A DNA stretch of 64,000 nt from Lutimaribacter saemankumensis (GTDB taxonomy: Bacteria; Pseudomonadota; Alphaproteobacteria; Rhodobacterales; Rhodobacteraceae), in the NCBI RefSeq assembly GCF_900100005.1, contig NZ_FNEB01000003.1:186001-250000 (forward strand). Reading direction: 5' to 3'. Below, in pieces: positions 34,746 through 41,488 of this stretch; positions within the stretch are counted from its first letter, which is position 1, and the number at the start of each line of letters is the position of its first letter. Under the pieces are notes generated by a model, which searched no databases, was not told where the DNA came from, and saw only the letters and a list, made by a program, of their open reading frames with translations. The position numbers and the translations under genes are program-made.

Positions 34746-35452
34746 GCCGCCTTGTCGCGCAGCGCCGGCACTTGTGCCGCTTCGAACCTGTCGCGATAGC
34801 TGACAAGCTTTGGATAGCTCATCACCGCCTCTTTCAGCGGCGTTTCAAGCGGCGGGGTGATCACGTTTTCCAGAAAGCCGAACAGGGCCGTATCTATGCC
34901 GCTGGGCCGCCCGCCCAGAAAGTAGGGCTTGTCGCCCAGATGCTCGGCAAGGGCGGCCACGCCCTCGGCGCCAATGCGATAGACCTGCGCGCGGTCATGC
35001 CGCCCAAGGCCCTGCCCGTGCAGGGCGGCGCGCACCTGCCGGCGGACGATGCCGAAGATAGTGCTGCGCAAAGGTGCCGGCAGCGTCGCAAAGAACGCGT
35101 CGCGCGCCACCTTCGGATTTTCGATCCAACGCGCATAGACCAGCACCCAGTAAAGCTGATCTTCGACAAGCGCGCGGAATGCCGTCGAAACCGCGCGGTT
35201 TTCGTCCGTCAGGTGTGCATCCGGGTCAAAGCCTTGGACCCGGGCCAGATACGCCTGGATCAGATGCGAGTCCGCGACCAACCGCCCCGCATCATCAAGC
35301 ACCGGCAACTTGCGCTTGGGTGCGCGGCGGGGATCGCCGTTCACACGTTCGTAGGGCAGGCCGCTCATTTCCAGCAGCGCCAGCGACTTGACCGAAAACG
35401 GGCTGGGGCTGATCATCCCCATGGCAGGTGCAAAGGCAAGCAGGCGCAACAT
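34709..35452 (-). CDS. Glutathione S-transferase-like protein (metaxin/FAXC type)
   Basis: The 247-residue protein has an N-terminal thioredoxin-like domain (SPFSVKSLALLEMSGLPYE, then PKRKLPVLDDAGRLVADSHLI) and an all-helical C-terminal domain with GDKPYFLGGRPSGIDTALFG, the conserved N-capping/Asp segment of GST-C. The pattern is that of FAXC/Tom37-like GSTs in proteobacteria, where activity is mostly untested. GGAG lies 8 nt before the ATG at 35452; a longer frame upstream looks non-coding. Confidence 0.85.
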   Translation of the reverse strand: MLRLLAFAPAMGMISPSPFSVKSLALLEMSGLPYERVNGDPRRAPKRKLPVLDDAGRLVADSHLIQAYLARVQGFDPDAHLTDENRAVSTAFRALVEDQLYWVLVYARWIENPKVARDAFFATLPAPLRSTIFGIVRRQVRAALHGQGLGRHDRAQVYRIGAEGVAALAEHLGDKPYFLGGRPSGIDTALFGFLENVITPPLETPLKEAVMSYPKLVSYRDRFEAAQVPALRDKAAQNASGRASRAM

Positions 35453-35646
35453 CCGAAATCTCCGTTCACAGGCGGGCCTGAGCATAGAAATCGCACCCTT
35501 ACCCAAGCATGAACTATACCGGCTTTGCTGCAGCAAATCAGCGCAGTTGCGGCCAAAACCGGCCGATTATCCGGTCTGAAACGCGTTAGGGGTTGCACAG
35601 GGAAAGGGCAGGCTTATCCTTGGTAGTGCCTGCTCAGGAGATTACC

Positions 35647-35970
35647 ATGCCAAGGCTCATTCGGCTCTACATCGTCAACGTCGCGATAGGATTCGCGATT
35701 GCCGGGGGATTCGTCGGCATGATGCTGTATTTCAACGTCGCGAACCTGTGGCATCTGGTGACGCATTCCGACAAGGGTCTTCTGGCCGTTTTCGTGCTCT
35801 GGCTGGCCAATGGCATCGTCTTTGCCGGCGTGCAGTTCGGGATCGCCGTAATGCGCATGAAGGACGATGACGACGACGAACCGCGCGGCGGCAATCGCAG
35901 CCCCGTTCGGGTGGATATGACGCGCCCCGTGATGGTCAGATCGGCCGCGCGCGCCCCGCGCCGCCGCTGA
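35647..35970 (+). CDS. Small two-helix membrane protein of unknown function
   Basis: This 107-residue protein starts MPRLIRLYIVNVAIGFAIAG. Two transmembrane segments (about 5-27 and 43-67) are followed by an acidic run (KDDDDDEPRGG) and a basic tail (RSAARAPRRR). CAGGAGA lies 6 nt before the ATG at 35647. I do not recognise a characterised family. It is immediately upstream of a 264-bp non-coding stretch that can fold into a structured RNA. Confidence 0.75.
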   Translation: MPRLIRLYIVNVAIGFAIAGGFVGMMLYFNVANLWHLVTHSDKGLLAVFVLWLANGIVFAGVQFGIAVMRMKDDDDDEPRGGNRSPVRVDMTRPVMVRSAARAPRRR

Positions 35971-36000
35971 TCACGCATTACCGGACATTGTTGGAAAAAG

Positions 36001-36161
36001 TGGCGGGCCCGCAGCGACCGTGTGGTTATCTCATTCCCGAGGACCTGTATATACAGGTGGGCGTCAGGTAACCGGACCAGGGCCCGGACAGAGCCAACTC
36101 CCTCGGAATTGCTTAAGGCCACCGGAATGCAACCGTCTCACGAGAAGAGCAGCACCCGCCA
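36001..36161 (+). ncRNA. Structured intergenic RNA candidate, 6S-like rod architecture
   Basis: In the 264-bp gap the first and last parts pair over a distance. TGGCGGG (36001) pairs with CCCGCCA (36155), GGTT (36024) with AACC (36131), CATTCC (36032) with GGAATG (36124), and CCGAGG (36037) with CCTCGG (36101). This leaves a large asymmetric bubble on the 3' side (36107-36123) and terminal hairpins, one a perfect palindrome. A closing stem, internal bubble and about 160-nt length resemble alphaproteobacterial 6S RNA, but I could not confirm conserved 6S bases, and the strand is inferred. No start or stop codons delimit a credible gene here. Confidence 0.45.
36043..36058. repeat. Perfect 16-bp palindrome within the structured intergenic region
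   Basis: ACCTGTATATACAGGT is fully self-complementary. It can be a hairpin of the RNA candidate (6-bp stem, ATAT loop) or a protein-binding operator. The CTG-N6-CAG spacing is shorter than the E. coli LexA box, so it is not called as one. Confidence 0.55.
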
Positions 36162-36208
36162 ATTCGCTACGTAGTCTCTTGTGGGCCGCACGGCAAGGGG
36201 TTGCATTT

Positions 36209-36223
36209 GTTCACGATATGTTC
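36209..36223 (+). promoter_or_regulatory. SOS box (alphaproteobacterial LexA site) of mmcB
   Basis: GTTC-ACGATAT-GTTC is an exact match to the alphaproteobacterial LexA motif GTTC-N7-GTTC. It ends 11 bp before the mmcB ATG, so LexA binding would block initiation. Confidence 0.85.
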
Positions 36224-36234
36224 ATCATTGCCGC

Positions 36235-36678
36235 ATGACCGACCGAACCCAACCCGGACAGCTTCTGGCGCGCGGCGTCAGCCGGCATCTTGCCAGCCAC
36301 GGCTTTGCCGCGATCGAGGAATTCGTGCCCGCGCGCGGACTGCGCGTCGACGTGATGGGGCTGGGCCCCAAGGGAGAGCTTTGGGTGGTCGAATGCAAAT
36401 CCTGCCGGGCCGACTTTCAGTCGGACAGCAAATGGCAAGGCTACCTGGAATGGTGCGACAGGTATTTCTGGGCGGTGGATGCCGATTTCCCGACCGAGTT
36501 GCTGCCGCCCGAGACCGGGCTGATCCTGGCCGATGCCTGGGACGCCGAGATCATCCGCATGGGCCCCGAGACGAAACTGGCCGCCGCGCGGCGCAAGGTT
36601 CTGACGCAGAAATTCGCAACCCACGCCGCAAGGCGTCTTCAGGCGCTGCGCGACCCCGATTTCACTTTCGCGGTTTGA
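36235..36678 (+). CDS. mmcB: MmcB-family DNA repair protein
   Basis: The 147-residue protein has a restriction-endonuclease-like core: VDVMGLGPKGELWVVECKSCRADFQSD holds the PD-(D/E)xK-type E-x-K element, followed by WQGYLEWCDRYFWAVDADFP. This is the MmcB family, named for mitomycin-C sensitivity in Caulobacter and induced by the SOS response. The exact LexA box just upstream of the ATG at 36235 supports the same control here. It overlaps the convergent DUF6324 gene by 17 bp. Confidence 0.9.
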   Translation: MTDRTQPGQLLARGVSRHLASHGFAAIEEFVPARGLRVDVMGLGPKGELWVVECKSCRADFQSDSKWQGYLEWCDRYFWAVDADFPTELLPPETGLILADAWDAEIIRMGPETKLAAARRKVLTQKFATHAARRLQALRDPDFTFAV

Positions 36679-36856
36679 CGCCGCGTGCCATGCGGGCGGC
36701 TGCGCGGATTTCCTCGGCGATTTCTTCGGCCTCTTCGGGATCGAAATCCATCGGGATCTCGATGCCGTCGGCCTCGATGAACAGGCGCACCATCCCCTGA
36801 TCGGTCGGCCCGATCTGCAGGTTGGCCTGGATATCGCGTTCGGTGTTGATGCCCAT
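36662..36856 (-). CDS. DUF6324-like small acidic protein
   Basis: The 64-residue protein starts MGINTERDIQANLQIGPTDQ and contains RLFIEADGIEIPMDFDPEEAEEIAEEIRAAARMA. It resembles a conserved Rhodobacteraceae protein family (DUF6324, from memory) of unknown function. The ATG at 36856 has AAGGAG 8 nt upstream. It is convergent with mmcB (17-bp overlap). Confidence 0.8.
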   Translation of the reverse strand: MGINTERDIQANLQIGPTDQGMVRLFIEADGIEIPMDFDPEEAEEIAEEIRAAARMARGVKPRK

Positions 36857-36927
36857 CTGGCGTCTCCTTGGTCTGGAAGGGGCGATTATCGCTTTCGCCC
36901 TTGCTTGGCAAGCCACGGCGGGGTCAG

Positions 36928-37419
36928 ATGCGGATCATGGAAGATATCGAACTGCGCAACCTTGCCATCGGCGATGCGGGCTGGCTGATCCAGCAGCACG
37001 GGATGCTTTACGCCACTGAGGAAGGGTTCGACGAAACCTTCGAGGCGCTGGTTGCGGAAATCCTGGCCGGCTATATCCGCGATCACGATCCCACCTGCGA
37101 ACGCGCCTGGATCGCGTGGCGGGGCGGCGAGCGGCTGGGCAGCATTTTCTGTGTGCGCCAGGACGCCGAAACCGCCAAGCTGCGCCTTTTCCTGATCGTG
37201 CCGGGCGCGCGCGGGCTGGGCCTGGGTCACCGGCTGCTGCAGACCTGCATGGATTGGGCGCGGGCGCGGGGTTACAGGCGCATGGCGCTTTGGACGCACG
37301 AAAGCCACCGGGCAGCCTGTGCGCTTTATGCCGGTCACGGCTGGCGCTGCACCCGGTCGGAACCGGTGCATAATTTCGGCGTCGATCTTGTGGAACAGGC
37401 TTGGGAAATCGACCTGTAG
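36928..37419 (+). CDS. GNAT N-acetyltransferase (MarR-associated type)
   Basis: The 163-residue protein has the acetyl-CoA-binding loop RLFLIVPGARGLGLGHRLL, whose core is a V-P-x-x-R-x-x-G-x-G/L pattern, and the C-terminal YRRMALWTHESHRAACALY with GHGWR. It most resembles the GNAT halves of MarR-GNAT fusions (RNLAIGDAGWLIQQHGMLYA), here without the MarR half. The substrate is unknown. The start is taken at 36928; ATG 36937 is nearly equivalent. Confidence 0.85.
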   Translation: MRIMEDIELRNLAIGDAGWLIQQHGMLYATEEGFDETFEALVAEILAGYIRDHDPTCERAWIAWRGGERLGSIFCVRQDAETAKLRLFLIVPGARGLGLGHRLLQTCMDWARARGYRRMALWTHESHRAACALYAGHGWRCTRSEPVHNFGVDLVEQAWEIDL

Positions 37420-37485
37420 CCGGGGTGCAGAAAAACGGGTCAACGCTCTTGCAATCGCGCACGCAGCCCGCTAAATCGCCCGTCA

Positions 37486-37562
37486 GTGCCGCCTTAGCTC
37501 AGTTGGTTAGAGCGCTGGATTGTGGATCCAGAGGTCCCCTGTTCAAGCCAGGGAGGCGGTAC
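37486..37562 (+). tRNA. tRNA-His (anticodon GTG)
   Basis: Cloverleaf with the His-specific extra G at -1 facing C73, and acceptor TGCCGCC / GGCGGTA with one G-T wobble. The D-arm is TTAGCTCAGTTGGTTAGAGC, anticodon loop TTGTGGA gives GTG, and the T-arm is CCCTG-TTCAAGC-CAGGG. The CCA end is not fully encoded (C73 is followed by CA). Confidence 0.97.
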
Positions 37563-37564
37563 CA

Positions 37565-37867
37565 TCATTCCCCCGCCGTTACCGTGATTTCCTGCTGCAA
37601 GGCGCCTGTGGTCGCGTTGTAGATCAGGATGCGGTCGTCATCAGTGACCACCGCGAACCATCCGTCCCCCTGGGTAAAGGCGTGGGCGCTGGCGCCGGCG
37701 GGCAGGGAGATCTGGTCGGGCAGGGTGGGGCCCTGGTCGCGCAAACGGGTGACAAGCAGCGCAATCACCACTATGACGCCCACGATCATCACCGCCGTCA
37801 GGGTCGTCACCAGAAGGCGCAGGAATTTCAGGTTTGCCGGTTCTTCCGGCTGGGGCAGGTCATCCAT
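37565..37867 (-). CDS. DUF6476-like membrane-anchored protein
   Basis: This 100-residue protein has a cytoplasmic N-terminus (MDDLPQPEEPANLKFL), one long transmembrane segment (LVTTLTAVMIVGVIVVIALLV), and a periplasmic part with a beta-propeller-like strand pattern (GDGWFAVVTDDDRILIYNATTG). It resembles a conserved Rhodobacteraceae family (DUF6476, from memory), function unknown. AAGGG lies 8 nt before the ATG. Its start codon overlaps the start codon of the divergent pseudouridine synthase by two bases. Confidence 0.78.
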   Translation of the reverse strand: MDDLPQPEEPANLKFLRLLVTTLTAVMIVGVIVVIALLVTRLRDQGPTLPDQISLPAGASAHAFTQGDGWFAVVTDDDRILIYNATTGALQQEITVTAGE

Positions 37868-38891
37868 GCAAAGCACCCTTGTCACCGTGCGTATCGGCGC
37901 CGAGCCGCCGCCCCGCCTTGATAAGGCGCTGGCGCGCGATGTGCCAGAGGCGGCTGCACTATCGCGCACGCGGCTGGCCCGCCTGATCGCTGACGGGGCC
38001 GTGCGGTTGAACGGTGCGCCCGCGACGGACCCAAAGGCCAAGGTGGCTGAGGGCGACATCGTCGAGATCACCGTCGAGCAGGCCGCCGAAACCCATATCG
38101 GCGCCGAGGATATCGCACTCGATGTCGTGTACGAGGATGACGACCTGATCGTCATCAACAAGCCCGCCGGGATGGTGGTGCATCCCGCGCCCGGCAGTCC
38201 CGGTGGCACGCTGGTCAACGCGCTGCTGCATCATTGCGGCGACACGCTGTCGGGTGTCGGGGGGGAAAAGCGGCCCGGCATCGTCCACAGGATCGACAAG
38301 GATACCAGCGGCCTGCTGGTGGTGGCGAAATCCGACCGGGCGCATCACGGGCTGGCCGCGCAGTTCGAAAAGCACACGGTCGACCGCGCCTATCTGGCGA
38401 TATGCCACGGCGTGCCCGATCAGGCCGATCCGCGCCTGCAGGGGGTGCGCGGCGTCAGTTTCGAACCGGGCGGGGTGATGAAGATCACCACGCATCTGGC
38501 CCGGCACAAGACGGATAGGCAGAAACAGGCCGTGCTATTCCAGGGCGGGCGCCACGCGGTCACGCGGGTGCGTCTTCTGGAAAGGTTCGGACAACCGCCC
38601 GTGGCTGCGTTGGTCGAATGCCGGCTGGAAACCGGCCGGACCCATCAGATCCGGGTGCATATGGCCCATACCGGTCATGGCCTGATCGGCGATCCCGTCT
38701 ATGGCGGGCGGCGCAAGCTGTCGGAAAAGGCGCTTCCGCCCAAGGCGGTCGCGGCCGCGCGTGCCTTTCCGCGCCAGGCGCTGCATGCCGCAGTGCTGGG
38801 GTTCGAACATCCTGTCAGCGGCGATGCGTTGCGGTTCGAGGCGGAATTGCCGGCCGACTTTGCCGGATTGCTGGCTGCGCTGCGGGGCTGA
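37866..38891 (+). CDS. RluA/RluD-family 23S rRNA pseudouridine synthase
   Basis: The 341-residue protein has an N-terminal S4-like RNA-binding domain (LSRTRLARLIADGAVRLNG, residues about 35-75) and the catalytic domain with HRIDKDTSGLLVVAK, Asp144 being the nucleophile. These are followed by AYLAICHG, ECRLETGRTHQIRVHMAH and GDPVYGG. RluD-type enzymes modify 23S rRNA helix 69; RluC is the other possibility. The start ATG at 37866 overlaps the opposite-strand start of the DUF6476 gene (CATG). Confidence 0.93.
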   Translation: MQSTLVTVRIGAEPPPRLDKALARDVPEAAALSRTRLARLIADGAVRLNGAPATDPKAKVAEGDIVEITVEQAAETHIGAEDIALDVVYEDDDLIVINKPAGMVVHPAPGSPGGTLVNALLHHCGDTLSGVGGEKRPGIVHRIDKDTSGLLVVAKSDRAHHGLAAQFEKHTVDRAYLAICHGVPDQADPRLQGVRGVSFEPGGVMKITTHLARHKTDRQKQAVLFQGGRHAVTRVRLLERFGQPPVAALVECRLETGRTHQIRVHMAHTGHGLIGDPVYGGRRKLSEKALPPKAVAAARAFPRQALHAAVLGFEHPVSGDALRFEAELPADFAGLLAALRG

Positions 38892-38979
38892 AACCCTTTG
38901 CACAACCGCGTGAGCGTGCTGTCACAAGACGGGCAAAGCGACGGAAGGCTGCCCATGTTCCGTATAGTGGAAACAGACC

Positions 38980-39008
38980 CTTGAAACGGGGCGCATAGCT
39001 TCCTATCT
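38980..39008 (+). promoter_or_regulatory. Sigma-32-like promoter of rpoH
   Basis: CTTGAA, 17-nt spacer, CTATCT, matching the alphaproteobacterial heat-shock consensus (CTTGAA-N17-CYTATNT). It lies 42 bp before the rpoH ATG, so RpoH probably activates its own gene. Confidence 0.65.
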
Positions 39009-39049
39009 GCTATGTTAAGCCCTTAAACATTGAGGAGGGGACAGGGAAA

Positions 39050-39946
39050 ATGAGCAACTATGCAAATCTGCCGGCACCGACGCCCGAAGGCGGTCTGAAC
39101 CGGTATCTTCAGGAAATCCGCAAATTTCCCCTTCTGGAACCGGAAGAGGAATACATGCTGGCCAAGCGCTGGGTCGAGCAGGAAGACGCCGAAGCCGCGC
39201 ACAAGATGGTCACGTCGCATTTGCGGCTCGCCGCCAAGATCGCGATGGGCTATCGCGGCTATGGCCTGCCCCAGGCCGAGGTCATCTCGGAGGCGAATGT
39301 CGGCCTCATGCAGGCGGTCAAGCGGTTCGACCCCGAAAAGGGGTTCCGCCTTGCGACCTATGCGATGTGGTGGATTCGCGCCTCGATCCAGGAATACATC
39401 CTGCGCTCCTGGAGCCTGGTGAAGCTGGGCACCACATCGGCGCAGAAGAAGCTGTTTTTCAACCTGCGCAAGGCCAAGGCCCGCATCGGTGCGCTGGAAG
39501 ACGGCGATCTGCATCCCGACAACGTCAAGCAGATCGCGCATGATCTGGGCGTGACCGAGGACGAGGTCATCAGCATGAACCGCCGCATGTCGGGCGGGGA
39601 TGCGTCGCTGAATGCCACCGTGGGGCAGGAAGGCGAAGGCACCATGCAGTGGCAGGACTGGCTGGAGGACGAAGACGCCGACCAGGCCGCCGATTACGAG
39701 GAACGCGACGAATTGCAGGCCCGGCGCGAATTGCTGGCCCAGGCAATGGAAGTCCTGAACGATCGTGAAAAGGACATCCTGACCCAGCGCCGGCTGAGCG
39801 AGGAAACCGTGACCCTGGAAGACCTGAGCGCGCAATACGATGTCAGCCGCGAACGCATCCGCCAGATCGAGGTGCGCGCCTTCGAAAAGCTGCAGGAACG
39901 CATGCGCGAACTGGCCTCCGAAAAGGGCATGCTGCCCGCCGCGTAA
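39050..39946 (+). CDS. rpoH: RNA polymerase sigma factor RpoH (sigma-32)
   Basis: The 298-residue heat-shock sigma factor has PLLEPEEEYMLAKRWVEQ in region 1.2, the region 2 core RFDPEKGFRLATYAMWWIRASIQEYIL with the -10-binding aromatic pair, the RpoH box (WSLVKLGTTSAQKKLFFNLRK), and region 4 with DREKDILTQRRLSEETVTLEDL and the HTH YDVSRERIRQIE. GGAGGGG precedes the ATG. A sigma-32-like promoter is upstream and a terminator follows. Confidence 0.98.
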   Translation: MSNYANLPAPTPEGGLNRYLQEIRKFPLLEPEEEYMLAKRWVEQEDAEAAHKMVTSHLRLAAKIAMGYRGYGLPQAEVISEANVGLMQAVKRFDPEKGFRLATYAMWWIRASIQEYILRSWSLVKLGTTSAQKKLFFNLRKAKARIGALEDGDLHPDNVKQIAHDLGVTEDEVISMNRRMSGGDASLNATVGQEGEGTMQWQDWLEDEDADQAADYEERDELQARRELLAQAMEVLNDREKDILTQRRLSEETVTLEDLSAQYDVSRERIRQIEVRAFEKLQERMRELASEKGMLPAA

Positions 39947-39970
39947 GGCCTCGGGCGCAACACACAGGAA

Positions 39971-40006
39971 AAGGCCCCGTGCGGCAACGCGCGGGGCCTT
40001 GTCTTT
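39971..40006 (+). terminator. Terminator of rpoH
   Basis: Long stem AAGGCCCCGTGCG / CGCGCGGGGCCTT (one G-U pair) with a GCAA tetraloop, followed by GTCTTT. Confidence 0.85.
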
Positions 40007-40025
40007 GCGTGGCCGGCGCGATCCT

Positions 40026-40967
40026 ATGGCGGGAATGAGCCAGAAGATCGTCCTTCACCTGCCGCGCGACTGGGTGGCCGACCCGTCGGCCATGCTGCCG
40101 TTTTATCGCAAGCTGACGACGGGTCTGGCCGAGGCCGGGATCGTTTGGCGCGCGGTTGCTATCGACCGTGACGCGTTGCCCGCCGCGATCGAGCGCGACA
40201 CGGCCTTTCACATCGTCAATCACGGACAGGTCCGGCATCCCCGCGCGCTGAATGCGGGCATCGCCTATGTCTATCCATTCTGGAACCTCGACCCGCAGGG
40301 GATACGGGCGTTTTCGTCTATTGCGGACAAGCCGTTTCGCCCCGCGCGGATCGACGCCGACAAGGCCGCCGCGTTTTTCCGGCGGTTGCGCAAGCGTTTG
40401 GTCGATGCCCGTCAGTCCCGTTACGAACAGCCGCAACAACCCGAGGCCCTGCCGCAGGCGCAGGCGGCGGTATTCCTGCAATCCGAATCCCACCGAATCG
40501 TGGGGGAAACCTGCTTTCTGGATCGCTGGACCATGCTTGAGGCCGTGCTGGCCGCAACCGATGGGCCGGTGATCGTCAAACCCCACCCGCGCGAGTTGGA
40601 CAGCTCCGTCTACGACCGGCTGATCGCGCTGCGCGACGCGCATCCCCGTCTGTGCATCAGCAGCGGCAACATCCATGACATCATCGCGGTGTCAGACAAG
40701 GTGGTCACGATCAACTCGGCCGTCGGGATCGAGGCCTATCTGCATCGAAAGCCGGTGATTCTGTGCGGGAAAACCGATTTTCACCACATCGCCACCACCG
40801 CGCAGACCGCGGAAAAGTTGTCTGCCGCGCTGGCGGCACCCGCGCCGTCGCGCCAGTACGCCAAGTATGTCTACTGGTATTTCGGGCTGAATTGCGTGAA
40901 CGCGGGGTCCGACGCATTGGTCGCGCAAGTGTTGCGGCGGGTTCGTGCCACGGGTTACGCGATCTGA
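40026..40967 (+). CDS. Capsule polysaccharide biosynthesis/export-like protein
   Basis: The 313-residue protein has a C-terminal half with the KpsC/KpsS-like pattern: GPVIVKPHPRELDSSVYDRL, then NIHDIIAVSDKVVTINSAVG and IEAYLHRKPVILCGKTDFH. These are the conserved K-H-P and T-x-N-S-x-x-G-x-E-A elements of capsule Kdo-transferase-type proteins. The N-terminal half is less typical. It stands alone after rpoH with no other capsule genes. Starts at 40026 and 40035 are both possible; neither has a strong binding site. Confidence 0.75.
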   Translation: MAGMSQKIVLHLPRDWVADPSAMLPFYRKLTTGLAEAGIVWRAVAIDRDALPAAIERDTAFHIVNHGQVRHPRALNAGIAYVYPFWNLDPQGIRAFSSIADKPFRPARIDADKAAAFFRRLRKRLVDARQSRYEQPQQPEALPQAQAAVFLQSESHRIVGETCFLDRWTMLEAVLAATDGPVIVKPHPRELDSSVYDRLIALRDAHPRLCISSGNIHDIIAVSDKVVTINSAVGIEAYLHRKPVILCGKTDFHHIATTAQTAEKLSAALAAPAPSRQYAKYVYWYFGLNCVNAGSDALVAQVLRRVRATGYAI

Positions 40968-41037
40968 CACAGATCATTGAACGGTGCGTTCTTCATGCAC
41001 AGACTCGTTCCAGGAACCCAACAAAAGGAGGATTGGC

Positions 41038-41484
41038 ATGAAACCTATCCGCACCCTGATCCTTTTAGCGAGTGAAAAGAAGATGCGTCTTTGCGAGAAC
41101 ACGGGCGTCGGCAAGGGCATTGCCGAAGTGGCGGAATATGCCGTGGACGACCTGGGCGAAATCAGCGCCCGCTATGCCGATGCGCCGGGCAGCCAGCGCG
41201 GCGGGCCGGGCATGGCGCATCACGGTTTTGAGCGCCCCACATCGGAACGGCGCCAGCAACGCGAGGATTTCGCCGAGCTGGTGATGGAGGAAACCGCGCG
41301 GATATTCGCGGCGCAAGGTTATGACCGTCTGGTCGTGGCGGCTGCCCCCAAAATGCTGGGCGCGTTGCGCGATGACATGCCCGATGCGCTGAAATCGGCG
41401 CTGCGCGCGGATCTGGACAAGGATCTGACCAAGCTTCCGCTGGCCGATCTTCCCGCGCATCTTGACGAGGTTCTGGCGGTCTAG
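41038..41484 (+). CDS. Host-attachment family protein (baeRF-like)
   Basis: The 148-residue protein starts MKPIRTLILLASEKKMRLCEN and contains the basic/His-rich RPTSERRQQREDFAELVMEE with YDRLVVAAAPKMLGALRD, the pattern of the host-attachment (Host_attach) family related to release factor eRF1 domain 2. Despite the name, the function in free-living bacteria is not known; a ribosome-related role has been proposed. AAAGGAGG lies 6 nt before the ATG. It is convergent with the dipeptidase gene with 4 bp between the stops. Confidence 0.87.
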   Translation: MKPIRTLILLASEKKMRLCENTGVGKGIAEVAEYAVDDLGEISARYADAPGSQRGGPGMAHHGFERPTSERRQQREDFAELVMEETARIFAAQGYDRLVVAAAPKMLGALRDDMPDALKSALRADLDKDLTKLPLADLPAHLDEVLAV

Positions 41485-41488
41485 GGCC

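Noticed and set aside
36043-36058. E. coli-type LexA box
   Set aside because: Spacing is CTG-N6-CAG rather than CTG-N10-CAG, and the correct alphaproteobacterial box lies separately at 36209.
36001-36161. The structured region as 4.5S RNA, tmRNA or RNase P RNA
   Set aside because: The SRP signature loop, the tmRNA ends and the RNase P core (GAGGAAAGTCC-type) are all absent. Only the 6S-like architecture remained plausible.
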